Positions 36,624 through 47,379 of a DNA stretch of 64,000 bases are shown here, piece by piece. How positions within the stretch are numbered: position 1 is the stretch's first letter; every line of letters starts with the position of its first letter. Under the pieces are notes generated by a model, which worked only from the letters and a program-made list of their open reading frames with translations, had not been told where the DNA came from and searched no databases. The DNA is from Ferrimonas balearica (GTDB lineage Bacteria; Pseudomonadota; Gammaproteobacteria; Enterobacterales; Shewanellaceae): the NCBI RefSeq assembly GCF_019802085.1, contig NZ_JAHVHV010000001.1:1242874-1306873 (forward strand), in the 5' to 3' direction. The position numbers were made by a program, and so were the translations under genes.

Positions 36624-37095
36624 ATGCCTTCGCCTGGTCCGCCAGGTAGGCGTTAAAGCGGGCCTGCACCTCGGCCTCGGTCAGGTCCTCCTGGTGTGTC
36701 GCCAGGGTCCAGACGTGGCCAAACGGGTCCACCAGAGTCCCGGCCCTGTCGCCGTAAAACTGGTCCGTCACCGCCCTCACCTCCTTGGCACCGGCATCGA
36801 TGGCCCGGGCGAACACCTTGTCGACGTCCGCCACGTAGAGGCAGAAAGAGACCGGGGTGCCACCATAGGCCCCGGGTGCTTTAAAGCCCATCTCGGGAAA
36901 CTCGTCCGCCAGCATCAGTGCGCTGTCGCCAATCACCATCTCGGCGTGGCCCACCTTGCCGTCGGGCATCGCCATAGTCATGGTGGTGGTGGCCCCAAAC
37001 ACCGACTCATAGAAGGCCATCGCCGCCTTGGCGTCCTGCACCACCAGATAGGGGTTCAGTTGGTTGCCGGTGGGCGAAAAGTGGGGGTCGCTCAT
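36622..37095 (-). CDS. VOC-family (PhnB-like glyoxalase fold) protein
   Basis: A 157-residue protein of the vicinal-oxygen-chelate superfamily, with NPYLVVQDAKAAMAFYESVFG at the start of the first beta-alpha-beta-beta-beta unit and DPFGHVWTLATH in the second. The wording matches the PhnB/YdhN-like subgroup annotated as glyoxalase or bleomycin-resistance-like. Substrate and metal dependence cannot be read. A GGAGC precedes the ATG. It converges on yfaE with a shared terminator region, and has no clear functional partner. Confidence 0.85.
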   Translation of the reverse strand: MSDPHFSPTGNQLNPYLVVQDAKAAMAFYESVFGATTTMTMAMPDGKVGHAEMVIGDSALMLADEFPEMGFKAPGAYGGTPVSFCLYVADVDKVFARAIDAGAKEVRAVTDQFYGDRAGTLVDPFGHVWTLATHQEDLTEAEVQARFNAYLADQAKA

Positions 37096-37158
37096 ATTCC
37101 GCTCCTGGTCTGCCCATTCGGGGATACTTCAGGTATGGCAGACCGGGAGGCAATGTAC

Positions 37159-37184
37159 AAAAACGCCCTGGCGAGCAGGGCGTT
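37159..37184 (-). terminator. rho-independent terminator after fadH
   Basis: AACGCCCTG/CAGGGCGTT with a five-base loop, followed on the minus strand by five T, 27 bases past the fadH stop. Confidence 0.85.
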
Positions 37185-37210
37185 GTGACTGGCTACCCGG
37201 CTATCGCCGG

Positions 37211-39250
<2,040 letters not shown>

Positions 39251-39251
39251 T

Positions 39252-39261
39252 CAAACGTTTG
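39252..39261. promoter_or_regulatory. palindrome CAAACGTTTG upstream of fadH
   Basis: A perfect 10-base palindrome, 17 bases before the fadH start, with AAAC/GTTT half-sites like those of the larger palindrome before the acyl-CoA dehydrogenase, but with no spacer. Confidence 0.4.
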
Positions 39262-39395
39262 TTCTAGGCTAACCCGCTGTGACCTTCATCACAAGCGTGG
39301 AGACAGGTGCCTGATTATAAAGCCTTACAATTGCCCCTCCCCGGTTGGGATCGATTGGGATAGCATAGGGTGAAAGTAATTTGGGAAGAGACACC

Positions 39396-41231
39396 ATGTC
39401 GACACAACCCTCGTTGTTCAAACGGCTGCTGCGCTTCACCGGCAGCCTCATCAACACCACCCGCAAGGTGATCGTGAACCTGGTGTTCTTTGCGGTCCTG
39501 GCGCTGGTCATCGTCGCCTTCAGCGGCGACGAGCTGGAGCCGGTGCCCGATGGCGGCGCCCTGGTGCTGAAGATGGACGGGATCCTGGTGGAGCAGAAAC
39601 GCCCCATCGATCCCATCGAGATGCTCACCGGTCGCAACGACGATCAGCCCCGCGAGATCCTGATGGCAGACCTCCTGCTGGCCATCGACGAAGCAGCTTC
39701 CGATGATCGCATCGCCGGCATCGTCCTCAAGCCGGGCCAACTCATCGCTGGTCTGGCCAAGCTGGAAGAGATCGGCGCGGCGCTGGAGCGGTTCAAGGCC
39801 AGCGGCAAGCCGGTGATCGCCCAGGCCGGTTGGCTGGACCAGCGCAACTACTTCGTGGCCAGTTTCGCCGACGAGATCCAACTGAACCCCGGCGGCACCG
39901 TCGCCATCGAAGGGTTTGGCATGTACCGGGTCTACTACAAAGACGCGCTGGAGAAGCTGAAGATCAACACCCACCTGTTCCGCGTGGGCAAGTACAAATC
40001 GTTCGCCGAGTCATACACCCGCAGCGGCATGTCCGACGAGGCCCGGGAGGCCAACGAGGCCCTGCTGGGGGACCTGTGGGGCGACTACAGCCGCCGGGTC
40101 GGTGAGAACCGCGATGTGGATCCGGCCAGCCTGACTGTCAGCCTGGCGGAGCTCAATGCCCGCATGGACGCCGCCGGCGGTGACTTTGGCTTGATGGCGC
40201 TGGAGGGGGGCCTGGTGGATCGTCTGATGACCGACATCGAGATGCGCGAAGGCCTTATCGAGCGCTTCGGCACCGAGTCCGAGGACGAGCACAAGATCAA
40301 AGCGATCGGCTTCGATGGTTACCTGGCCCACGTTAAGCCCATGATGGAGCCCCAGGGGGACAACCAGATTGCGGTGGTGGTGGCCAAGGGCAGCATCCTC
40401 AATGGCGATCAGCCAGCGGGCACCATCGGCGGCGTCAGCACCTCGCGACTGCTGCGCGAGGCCCGTCAGGACGACAAGGTCAAGGCGGTGGTGCTACGGG
40501 TCGACAGCGGCGGTGGCAGCGCCTACGCTTCCGAGCAAATTCGCCAGGAGGTGCTGGCGCTTAAGGCCGCCGGTAAGCCGGTGATCGCCTCCATGGGCTC
40601 GGTGGCAGCCTCCGGCGGCTACTGGATCTCGGCCAGTACCGACCGCATCTTTGCCCAGCCGACCACCATTACCGGCTCCATCGGCATCATCGGCCTGATT
40701 ACCACCTTTGAAGACAGTGCCGCTGCACTTGGGATCTACGCCGATGGTGTGGGCACTAGCGAGATGGCCGGCCTGAGCGTGCTGCGCCCCCTGCCGGACG
40801 GCTTTAAGACCCTGGTTCAAAAGAGCCTGGATAAGGGCTACCAGGACTTTATCGAGCTGGTGGCCGACTCTCGGGGCTTGCCCCTGGCTCAGGTGGATGA
40901 GATGGCCCAAGGCCGGGTTTGGAGCGGTAAAGCCGCACTGGAGCTGGGCCTGGTGGATGAGATGGGCACCCTGGAGGACGCCATCGAAACCGCCGCCAGC
41001 CTGGCACAGCTGTCCGACTACGAGACCCGGGTCATCGGCCCCAAGGTCAGCCCGGAGCAGGAGATGCTGCAGAAGTTCCTGGGCGCGACGGCGACCTGGT
41101 TGCCCCAGGTGGAGACCCCGCGTTGGCAACAGGTGGTGGAGGCTCTCAGTGCGCCGCTGGAGGCTCAGCTTCAGCTGGACGATCCCAACCACCGCTACCT
41201 GCTGTGCCTGGAGTGTGACAGCCTGCTCTGA
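39396..41231 (+). CDS. sppA: signal peptide peptidase SppA, 67K type
   Basis: An inner-membrane serine protease that degrades cleaved signal peptides. Near the N-terminus is one membrane anchor (VNLVFFAVLALVIVAFSG), followed by two S49 domains. The catalytic Lys lies in VGKYKSFAE and the nucleophile Ser in MGSVAASGGYW, as in E. coli SppA (Lys209/Ser409). ATG at 39396 follows GGGAAGAG; the TTG at 39381 is not needed. At 611 residues it matches E. coli (618). ansA follows, the same pair as in E. coli, here separated by a terminator. Confidence 0.97.
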   Translation: MSTQPSLFKRLLRFTGSLINTTRKVIVNLVFFAVLALVIVAFSGDELEPVPDGGALVLKMDGILVEQKRPIDPIEMLTGRNDDQPREILMADLLLAIDEAASDDRIAGIVLKPGQLIAGLAKLEEIGAALERFKASGKPVIAQAGWLDQRNYFVASFADEIQLNPGGTVAIEGFGMYRVYYKDALEKLKINTHLFRVGKYKSFAESYTRSGMSDEAREANEALLGDLWGDYSRRVGENRDVDPASLTVSLAELNARMDAAGGDFGLMALEGGLVDRLMTDIEMREGLIERFGTESEDEHKIKAIGFDGYLAHVKPMMEPQGDNQIAVVVAKGSILNGDQPAGTIGGVSTSRLLREARQDDKVKAVVLRVDSGGGSAYASEQIRQEVLALKAAGKPVIASMGSVAASGGYWISASTDRIFAQPTTITGSIGIIGLITTFEDSAAALGIYADGVGTSEMAGLSVLRPLPDGFKTLVQKSLDKGYQDFIELVADSRGLPLAQVDEMAQGRVWSGKAALELGLVDEMGTLEDAIETAASLAQLSDYETRVIGPKVSPEQEMLQKFLGATATWLPQVETPRWQQVVEALSAPLEAQLQLDDPNHRYLLCLECDSLL

Positions 41232-41253
41232 GCCCCGCTCCCCTTTCCCTAAT

Positions 41254-41278
41254 GCCCGGCCTTGCCGGGCTTTCTTTT
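41254..41278 (+). terminator. rho-independent terminator after sppA
   Basis: GCCCGGC-CTT-GCCGGGC followed by TTTCTTTT, 23 bases beyond the sppA stop. Confidence 0.9.
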
Positions 41279-41330
41279 GCGCCCTGCCCCGCTATAATCC
41301 CGCCAATTGAACGACTAACGAGTCAGCACC

Positions 41331-42341
41331 ATGGAAAGAAAACGGATCTACGTCGCCTACACCGGGGGCACCATCGGCATGCAGCGAACCGAAAACGGTT
41401 TCGCACCGGTGGCGGGCTTTTTGACCGAAAGCGTGCAGGCCAACCCGGAGTTCCAGCGTCCGGAGATGCCGGCGTTTGAGATCCACGAGTACGACCAGCT
41501 GATCGACAGCTCCAATATGAGCCCCCACGACTGGCAGCTCATCGCCAATGACATCCAGGCACACTACAACGACTTTGACGGCTTTGTGATCCTCCATGGC
41601 ACCGACACCATGGCGTTCACCGCCTCCGCCCTCTCCTTCATGCTGGAGGGCCTGGAAAAGCCGGTGATCGTCACCGGCTCCCAGATCCCCCTGGCCCAGT
41701 TGCGCTCCGACGGCCAGCAAAACCTGCTCAACGCCCTCTACCTCGCCGCCAACTACCCCATCGCCGAGGTGTGCCTATTCTTCAACAACACCCTATTGCG
41801 GGGCAACCGCAGCACCAAGGTCCACGCCGACGGATTTGCCGCGTTCGACAGCCCCAACCTGGCGCCCTTGCTGGAAGCGGGGATCGAGATCCGACTGGGC
41901 AACGCCGAGCTGGCCCGGCCCAGCGGCCAACCCCTGACGGTGCATGAGATCACCCCTCAACCCATCGGCGTGGTGACCCTCTACCCGGGGATCAGTACCG
42001 AGGTGATCGCCAATCTGCTGCAGCAGCCGGTCAAGGCGCTGATCCTCCTCTCCTTCGGCGTCGGTAACGCTCCGGAGCGGGAGGACCTGCTGAGCCTGCT
42101 TAAACAGGCGGGTGAGCGGGAGGTCCTGGTGGTAAACCTGACCCAGTGTCTGCAGGGCAAGGTCAATATGGCCGGCTACGCCACCGGCAACGCGCTGTCC
42201 CGCTGCGGCGTGATCAGCGGCTACGACATGACCACGGAAGCGGCCCTGGCCAAGCTGCACTACCTGCTCTCCCAGCCCCTGAGCTTCGAGACCCGTCGCC
42301 AGCTGATGCAAACCCCCTTAAGAGGCGAACTCAGCCAGTAA
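41331..42341 (+). CDS. ansA: type I (cytoplasmic) L-asparaginase
   Basis: Hydrolyses asparagine to aspartate and ammonia. The N-terminal TGGTIGM has the first catalytic Thr, and HGTDTMAFTAS has the second Thr-Asp pair. At 336 residues and with no signal peptide it is the cytoplasmic AnsA type (E. coli 338), not periplasmic AnsB. It follows sppA, a conserved neighbour. Confidence 0.96.
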   Translation: MERKRIYVAYTGGTIGMQRTENGFAPVAGFLTESVQANPEFQRPEMPAFEIHEYDQLIDSSNMSPHDWQLIANDIQAHYNDFDGFVILHGTDTMAFTASALSFMLEGLEKPVIVTGSQIPLAQLRSDGQQNLLNALYLAANYPIAEVCLFFNNTLLRGNRSTKVHADGFAAFDSPNLAPLLEAGIEIRLGNAELARPSGQPLTVHEITPQPIGVVTLYPGISTEVIANLLQQPVKALILLSFGVGNAPEREDLLSLLKQAGEREVLVVNLTQCLQGKVNMAGYATGNALSRCGVISGYDMTTEAALAKLHYLLSQPLSFETRRQLMQTPLRGELSQ

Positions 42342-42366
42342 GGCAGAAACGGGAAGAAAAGACGTG

Positions 42367-42393
42367 AAAAAGGCGCCCATTGGCGCCTTTTTT
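42367..42393. terminator. bidirectional terminator between ansA and yeaC
   Basis: AAAAAGGCGCC/GGCGCCTTTTT with a CATT loop has A- and T-runs on both sides and serves convergent ansA and yeaC. Confidence 0.93.
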
Positions 42394-42410
42394 GTATTGC
42401 TAACCCGTGC

Positions 42411-42683
42411 CTACTCGGGCTTTAAGCGAGTCAAAGGGGTCTCCTTGAACTGGCGCTTGAGCTGCGCCTTGGAGAGGTGGATGATCTCGCCATCCGGCCC
42501 CACGGTCAGGTGTTGATCCTGGTTACCGTGCTTGGCTTGCCAGGCGATGATCGCCTGCATGGCCGACTCACGCTGCTGCGCGCTTAAGACGGTGCCGTCG
42601 GGCCACTTGCCCGTTTCGACACCGGATTGCAGCCGCTCCACCATTTGTGGGGTCAGGCTGTCCACCATTGATTGCCAGTCCAT
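42411..42683 (-). CDS. yeaC: DUF1315 (YeaC-like) protein
   Basis: A 90-residue cytoplasmic protein matching the YeaC/DUF1315 family, with LTPQMVERLQSGVETGKWPDG near the N-terminus (residues 10-30) and QIIHLSKAQ-like wording near the C-terminus. No function is established for this family. Its ATG shares one base with the stop of the zinc-ribbon gene upstream (TAATG), so the two are coupled. It shares a terminator with convergent ansA. Confidence 0.85.
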   Translation of the reverse strand: MDWQSMVDSLTPQMVERLQSGVETGKWPDGTVLSAQQRESAMQAIIAWQAKHGNQDQHLTVGPDGEIIHLSKAQLKRQFKETPLTRLKPE

Positions 42684-43006
42684 TACCGTCTCCTTTTGGC
42701 CAGCAAGATCCGCACCCGGGTAACCAGGTATCCCAGAAAACCAGCGCTCATCAGGCCGATCCCCACCGGCGCGCGCCAGGTGTCTGCTGCCTCACCGCCC
42801 CACCACCACAAGGCGAAGCCGCCAACAAAGGCGAACAGTGCCAGGAAGCTGTGGGTCATCAGACTCTGGTGTTGCTGGATCTGTCTCATGCGGGAGGCCC
42901 GCTCCAGCGCTTCAGGATCCTTGGAACGAGAGAATTGGCAATGCGGGCAAAATGGGGCTTTGTCGGATATGCGCTTTCCACACGCAGGACAATGGATCAA
43001 CGCCAT
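42683..43006 (-). CDS. zinc-ribbon membrane protein of unknown function
   Basis: A 107-residue protein. CPACGKRI and CPHCQFS form an N-terminal zinc ribbon, followed by a charged linker and two hydrophobic segments (about residues 52-70 and 80-97) and a basic tail. The longer frame to 43093 lacks a ribosome site; ATG at 43006 follows AGGGAG. It is coupled to yeaC by a one-base overlap and lies 76 bases after the thioredoxin-like gene. Function unknown; the ribbon may sense metal or bind a protein. Confidence 0.8.
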   Translation of the reverse strand: MALIHCPACGKRISDKAPFCPHCQFSRSKDPEALERASRMRQIQQHQSLMTHSFLALFAFVGGFALWWWGGEAADTWRAPVGIGLMSAGFLGYLVTRVRILLAKRRR

Positions 43007-43082
43007 TGGGCACTCCCTGTTGATTAGTTCCGGCCCACTATAGGGCCAGCGTGGTCGCCAGTAAAGGGGCCATGAGCGCCGC

Positions 43083-43574
43083 TCACACCCCATACCACGC
43101 CATATACGCCTTCAGTGCCCATTCGGGCAGGTAGCCCACCCGCCGGGCCAAAATGGTGCCCTGGGCATCGACGATGACGTACGCGGGAAACGCCGGCACC
43201 CCGTAATCCCGACTGACGGCGTCATGACCCAGCCAGATGGGCCCCAGCCCCGGGTGGCGCTCCAGAAACGCCGACAACTCCGCCCGATTCTGGTAGGACA
43301 GGGCCACCAGTTGCACCGGCCGCCCCGAACGCTCCAGCGCCGCTACGTGATCGATGGTCAGATCGCAGATGGTGCACCAGGGGGCGAACAGGTAGAGCAA
43401 CTGGGCCTCGCCGTCCGATGGCAATACCCCTTCCACACCCTGCCAGTCCACCAGGCGATGTTGCGGAGCGGTCTCGCCCACCGCGGTCATGCTCCAGCCG
43501 CGCACCGCGCCGCCAATCCAAACGCCCGCCGCCAAAATCACCAGCAGGACAATAAGCTGTTTCAGGTAATGCAT
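43083..43574 (-). CDS. membrane-anchored thioredoxin-fold disulfide protein (TlpA/ScsD-like)
   Basis: A 163-residue protein with an uncleaved-looking N-terminal anchor (LIVLLVILAAGVWIGGAV) and a periplasmic thioredoxin fold. The active site is FAPWCTIC (CxxC), and the cis-Pro region is FPAYVIVD. This is the TlpA/ScsD-like group that reduces periplasmic disulfides using electrons from a DsbD-type protein. The partner is not in the window. It is 65 bases downstream of the long-form GAPDH across a terminator. Confidence 0.85.
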   Translation of the reverse strand: MHYLKQLIVLLVILAAGVWIGGAVRGWSMTAVGETAPQHRLVDWQGVEGVLPSDGEAQLLYLFAPWCTICDLTIDHVAALERSGRPVQLVALSYQNRAELSAFLERHPGLGPIWLGHDAVSRDYGVPAFPAYVIVDAQGTILARRVGYLPEWALKAYMAWYGV

Positions 43575-43584
43575 AGCGCCAGCA

Positions 43585-43617
43585 TAAAAAAATCCAGCCC
43601 CGTTGCCGAGGCTGGAT
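43585..43617 (-). terminator. rho-independent terminator after long-form GAPDH
   Basis: ATCCAGCC/GGCTGGAT with a ten-base loop, followed on the minus strand by seven T, 22 bases past the stop. Confidence 0.88.
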
Positions 43618-43639
43618 GGTAAGCGAGTGTGTCCTAGGT

Positions 43640-45064
43640 TTAGGGCAGAACCAGACCGGTGACGCCCAGCATCTTCTTCATCACGCCGATCACCTGGTTG
43701 CTGTAGCCGAACTCGTTGTCGTACCAGACGTACAGAACGGCACGGTCACCGTCGACGATGGTGGCCTGGGAGTCCACGATACCAGCGTAACGGGAGCCCA
43801 CCAGATCGCTGGAGACGATCTCGGTGGAGGCGGTGTAATCCACCTGGTTCTGCAGGTCGGAGTGCAGCGCGGTCCAGCGCAGGTACTCGTTCAGCTCATC
43901 CCGGTCCGTGGCGGTGCCCAGGTTGAGGTTCATGATGGCCATGGACACGTTCGGGGTCGGAACGCGGATGGCGTTGCCGGTCAGCTTGCCCTTGAGCTCA
44001 GGCAGTGCCTTGGCCACCGCCTTGGCGGCGCCGGTGGAGGTGATCACCATGTTCAGCGGGGCGCTGCGACCGCGGCGGTCCGCCTTGTGGTAGTTGTCGA
44101 TCAGGTTCTGATCGTTGGTGTAGGAGTGCACGGTTTCCACGTGACCGTTCTGGATCCCGAACTTGTCGTTCACCGCCTTGAGCACCGGCGTGATGGCGTT
44201 GGTGGTGCAGGAGGCCGCGGACATGATGCGGTCCTCGTCCAGGATGTCGGCGTCGTTCACACCATACACGATGTTCTTGATGTTGCCGCTGGCCGGAGCA
44301 GTCAGCAGCACCTTGGCGGTGCCCTTGGCCTTCAGGTGCAGACCCAGCCCCTCTTCGTCCTTCCAGATCCCGGTGTTGTCGACGACCAGCGCGTTGTCGA
44401 TGCCGTACTGGGTGTAATCCACCTGGTCCGGGCTGTTGGCGTAGATCACCTGGATGTAGGTGCCATTGGCGATGATGGCGTTGTTCTCGCTGTCCACTTC
44501 AATGGAGCCGTTGAACGGGCCGTGGATGGAGTCACGACGCAGCAGACTGGCGCGCTTCTCCAGGTCGCCCTCGCGTCCGCCACGCACCACGATGGCACGC
44601 AGACGCAGGGAGTTGGCAACGCCGGTGCGCTCGATCATCAGGCGAGCCAACAGGCGGCCGATGCGGCCAAAGCCGTACAGCACCACATCACGGGGCTCCA
44701 GAGACTTGCCCATGGCCGGGGCCAGCTGGCCGGCCATGTAGGCTTCAATTTCGGAGGCGTCGCTGTGGTTGCGCCAGTAGTTGACGGCCAGTTTGCCGAT
44801 GTCGACGCGCACGTGCTTGACGTCCAGGCGGCTCAAGGCCTCAACAAAGGGGAAGGATTCGCGCAGACGCAGCTTTTCACCTTCGTACTTGGCGACCAGG
44901 CGGTGGGCCTTGGTGATGTCGATGGTGGAGGCGTTCAGCAGCGGGCGGCCATAAACCTGAACCTCAACGCCCTGGTTGCGGTACAGCTTACCGATCAGCG
45001 GTTGCATCGCTTCGGCCAGTTCAAAACGCTCTTGCCAACTTTGAAGGTGTTTGTCTGCGGTCAT
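43640..45064 (-). CDS. glyceraldehyde-3-phosphate dehydrogenase, long form with N-terminal extension
   Basis: A 474-residue GAPDH. The first ~120 residues (MTADKHLQSWQERFELAEAM onward) form an extra domain absent from GapA. The dehydrogenase part begins near residue 127 with LYGFGRIGRLLAR and contains the catalytic Cys in SAASCTTN and the HSYTNDQN segment with the catalytic His. Long-form enzymes of this kind occur in Shewanella and Vibrio alongside GapA, and could serve in gluconeogenesis or use NADP, but the direction is not established here. It is transcribed away from the DUF2989 lipoprotein. Confidence 0.92.
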   Translation of the reverse strand: MTADKHLQSWQERFELAEAMQPLIGKLYRNQGVEVQVYGRPLLNASTIDITKAHRLVAKYEGEKLRLRESFPFVEALSRLDVKHVRVDIGKLAVNYWRNHSDASEIEAYMAGQLAPAMGKSLEPRDVVLYGFGRIGRLLARLMIERTGVANSLRLRAIVVRGGREGDLEKRASLLRRDSIHGPFNGSIEVDSENNAIIANGTYIQVIYANSPDQVDYTQYGIDNALVVDNTGIWKDEEGLGLHLKAKGTAKVLLTAPASGNIKNIVYGVNDADILDEDRIMSAASCTTNAITPVLKAVNDKFGIQNGHVETVHSYTNDQNLIDNYHKADRRGRSAPLNMVITSTGAAKAVAKALPELKGKLTGNAIRVPTPNVSMAIMNLNLGTATDRDELNEYLRWTALHSDLQNQVDYTASTEIVSSDLVGSRYAGIVDSQATIVDGDRAVLYVWYDNEFGYSNQVIGVMKKMLGVTGLVLP

Positions 45065-45287
45065 GTACAGAGTCCTATGAAGATGTCTCCCAGACGGGGA
45101 CGAAGGGGAACACTCATTGAATTATTGTAGATTTCACTTCTGAGAGCCGGCCCTATTGGCGGCCCCGAAAAGCGCGGCTATTCTACTGAAAAGCAGGTGG
45201 GGATTTCCAGCACTCCCCTGAGACCAAACTGTTGCTAAACAACAGGTTTTTGAGCCAAGGACGGTCAATTGTGGTAATTCTTCGATC

Positions 45288-46091
45288 ATGAAATCCCTCA
45301 GCCTGGGCGCCCTTGCTGGCGCACTTCTGCTCGCCGGCTGTCAGCCGCAACTCACCGTGGGCGAGATCTGCCGGCAGGATCCTCAGATGTGCCAGGACCT
45401 CAACCGGGACGGCTGGTGCCGCCAGTCCCGAGCGGAGGTGATCCGTGCGCGCCACCAGGAAGCCAACAGCGACGACCCGCTGTTTCTCTATGACCAACTG
45501 GTGGCCCTGGAGGAGTACGTCGACTGCATGGGCCACGTCTCGCGGATCGTCAACACTTCGCCGGCCAAGCCCCGGGAGCAGGAGCGCAATCGCTATTACC
45601 TGGCGGGGCTGGCGTCTCTCGAGGCCCTGCAACAGGCCACGCAGGGCCACAGTTCACCGGCGTTAAGTCTCTATCATTGGACGCGATTTAACGATGGGCC
45701 GGCGCTGGAACGCTTCCTGGAAGCGGAAGCCCAGGGCCAGTTGGCGGCCACCCGTCTCAAACGGCTGGCGGGGATCTACTTCAGCGCCGAGCAACCCCAA
45801 AAAGCCCGAGAATACCTGCTTGAGGTGATCGAAGCGGACCCGGCTGGCGCCCGTCTCGATGAGCAGTTGCTGTTGGAGCTTGGCTTTACCCTTGAACGCC
45901 TGGGACAGCGAGAGGCGGCCTACCTGTTCAGCTATCTGGGCCAGCAACGTCTGGCACAGGGCGGTGCCGGTGCCCTGGCTGGGCACCTGGGGATCGGGTC
46001 GCGGCAAGCGGCCGAACTGAGGCAGCAGGCCGTGCTGCTGGACGAGGCGATGGCCGACGACAGCTTCGACCGAGAAAGCCTGAATTTGTAA
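45288..46091 (+). CDS. DUF2989-family lipoprotein
   Basis: A 267-residue envelope lipoprotein. MKSLSLGALAGALLLAGC ends in a lipobox (LAGC), followed by four more cysteines in the next 60 residues (EICRQDPQMCQD, GWCRQ, VDCMG) that probably form disulfides. The rest is alpha-helical and TPR-like (YYLAGLASLEAL, FSAEQPQKAREYLLEV). DUF2989 is restricted mainly to Alteromonadales/Vibrionales and has no known function. The ATG has no good ribosome site. It sits alone between the two GAPDH genes with its own terminator. Confidence 0.85.
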   Translation: MKSLSLGALAGALLLAGCQPQLTVGEICRQDPQMCQDLNRDGWCRQSRAEVIRARHQEANSDDPLFLYDQLVALEEYVDCMGHVSRIVNTSPAKPREQERNRYYLAGLASLEALQQATQGHSSPALSLYHWTRFNDGPALERFLEAEAQGQLAATRLKRLAGIYFSAEQPQKAREYLLEVIEADPAGARLDEQLLLELGFTLERLGQREAAYLFSYLGQQRLAQGGAGALAGHLGIGSRQAAELRQQAVLLDEAMADDSFDRESLNL

Positions 46092-46105
46092 TCGAATTTC
46101 ATCAA

Positions 46106-46134
46106 AAATCGCCGTTCAGACGGCGATTTTTTTT
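46106..46134 (+). terminator. rho-independent terminator after DUF2989 gene
   Basis: AAATCGCCG/CGGCGATTT with a six-base loop and a T-run, 15 bases beyond the stop. Confidence 0.93.
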
Positions 46135-46262
46135 GCGACTTTTCCGATGAGCGAGTGCCTTTGGTCAAAAAGCTCCCCGCCCTACCCCGGTGTACTACCT
46201 TAAAGGGCGTTACGACGGGCGTTTCGAAATGGTTTTTTTACCTACAAAAACGTTAAAAACAC

Positions 46263-46297
46263 TTGACCAGTGCAGCAGATATTGTAATTTTACTACA
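46263..46297 (+). promoter_or_regulatory. gapA promoter with HexR operator
   Basis: TTGACC (46263-46268), a 16-base spacer and TAATTT (46285-46290) form a likely promoter. TGTAATTTTACTACA (46283-46297) covers the -10 and fits the HexR motif TGTARTWWWAYTACA. The zwf operator differs by one base. Confidence 0.75.
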
Positions 46298-46326
46298 TAT
46301 TGACAAGGCATTACGGAATCAACGCT

Positions 46327-47331
46327 ATGATCAAAGTCGCTATCAACGGTTACGGTCGAATTGGTCGCAATGTGGTCCGGGCACTCTACGAAAGCGAAAA
46401 GCAGTACCCCATCCAGATTGTCGCCATCAATGACTTGGGCGATGCCGCCATCAACGCCCACCTCACCAAATATGACACTGTCCATGGCCGCTTCAATGCC
46501 AAAGTCGAACACGACGACAGCGCCATCACCATCAATGGCGACCGCATTCAAACCTTCTCCGAGCGCGACCCCCGTAAGCTGCCCTGGGCAGAGCTGGGGG
46601 TCGACGTGGTGTTCGAGTGCACCGGGATCTTCACCACCAAGGCCACGGCTTCCGCCCACATCGAGGCCGGCGCCAAAAAGGTAATCATCTCCGCACCGGG
46701 CAAAGAGGTGGACGCCACCGTGGTTTACGGCGTCAACCAGGATGTCATCACCTCGGACATGACGGTGATCTCCAACGCCTCCTGCACCACCAACTGCCTG
46801 GCGCCCTTTGCCAAGCCGCTGCACGATGCCCTGGGTATCGAGTCCGGTCTGATGACCACCATCCACGCCTACACCAACGACCAGCGCCTGTCCGACGTGT
46901 ACCACTCCGACCTGCGCCGGGCTCGTGCCGCCGCCATGAACATGATCCCCACCAAGACCGGTGCCGCTGCCGCGGTTGGCCTGGTGATCCCGGAGTTGGC
47001 CGGCAAACTGGACGGCGGCGCCGTGCGCGTGCCCACGGTAAACGTCTCCGTGGTGGACCTGTCCTTTATCGCCAGTCGTGACACTACGGTGGAAGAGGTA
47101 AACGCCATCGTGGACAAAGCCGCCAGTCAGGGCGTAATGTCCGAGGTGTTGGCCGTGAACCACGAGCCTTTGGTGTCCATCGATTTTAACCACTGCCCGA
47201 TGTCCTCCACCTTCGACGCCACCCAGACCCGGGTCAGCGGTCGACTGGTAAAAGTGATGGCCTGGTACGACAACGAGTGGGGCTTCTCCAATCGCATGCT
47301 GGACAACGCCGTGGTGCTGATGAACGCCTAA
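46327..47331 (+). CDS. gapA: type I glyceraldehyde-3-phosphate dehydrogenase
   Basis: Standard 334-residue GAPDH of lower glycolysis. [14 protein letters not shown] is the NAD motif, SNASCTTN holds the catalytic Cys, and HAYTNDQ holds the catalytic His; ATG at 46327 (MIKVAING) is the natural start. The first residues resemble Epd and Pseudomonas GapA as much as E. coli GapA, but the active-site wording and the link to the Entner-Doudoroff genes favour GAPDH over erythrose-4-phosphate dehydrogenase. The HexR operator at its promoter ties it to zwf-edd control. Confidence 0.92.
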   Translation: MIKVAINGYGRIGRNVVRALYESEKQYPIQIVAINDLGDAAINAHLTKYDTVHGRFNAKVEHDDSAITINGDRIQTFSERDPRKLPWAELGVDVVFECTGIFTTKATASAHIEAGAKKVIISAPGKEVDATVVYGVNQDVITSDMTVISNASCTTNCLAPFAKPLHDALGIESGLMTTIHAYTNDQRLSDVYHSDLRRARAAAMNMIPTKTGAAAAVGLVIPELAGKLDGGAVRVPTVNVSVVDLSFIASRDTTVEEVNAIVDKAASQGVMSEVLAVNHEPLVSIDFNHCPMSSTFDATQTRVSGRLVKVMAWYDNEWGFSNRMLDNAVVLMNA

Positions 47332-47347
47332 GGCTTGTCACCCCTGT

Positions 47348-47377
47348 AAAAACGCCGGCTGATGCCGGCGTTTTTTT
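47348..47377. terminator. bidirectional terminator after gapA
   Basis: AAAAACGCCGGC-TGAT-GCCGGCGTTTTTTT lies 16 bases past gapA and 2 bases past the convergent WYL-like gene. Confidence 0.93.
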
Positions 47378-47379
47378 GT

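Noticed and set aside
43640-45064. Calling the long GAPDH an erythrose-4-phosphate dehydrogenase or a fusion error
   Set aside because: The N-terminal 120 residues are in frame with no internal ribosome site break seen, and long GAPDHs of this size are normal in Shewanella and Vibrio relatives; the GAPDH active site is intact.
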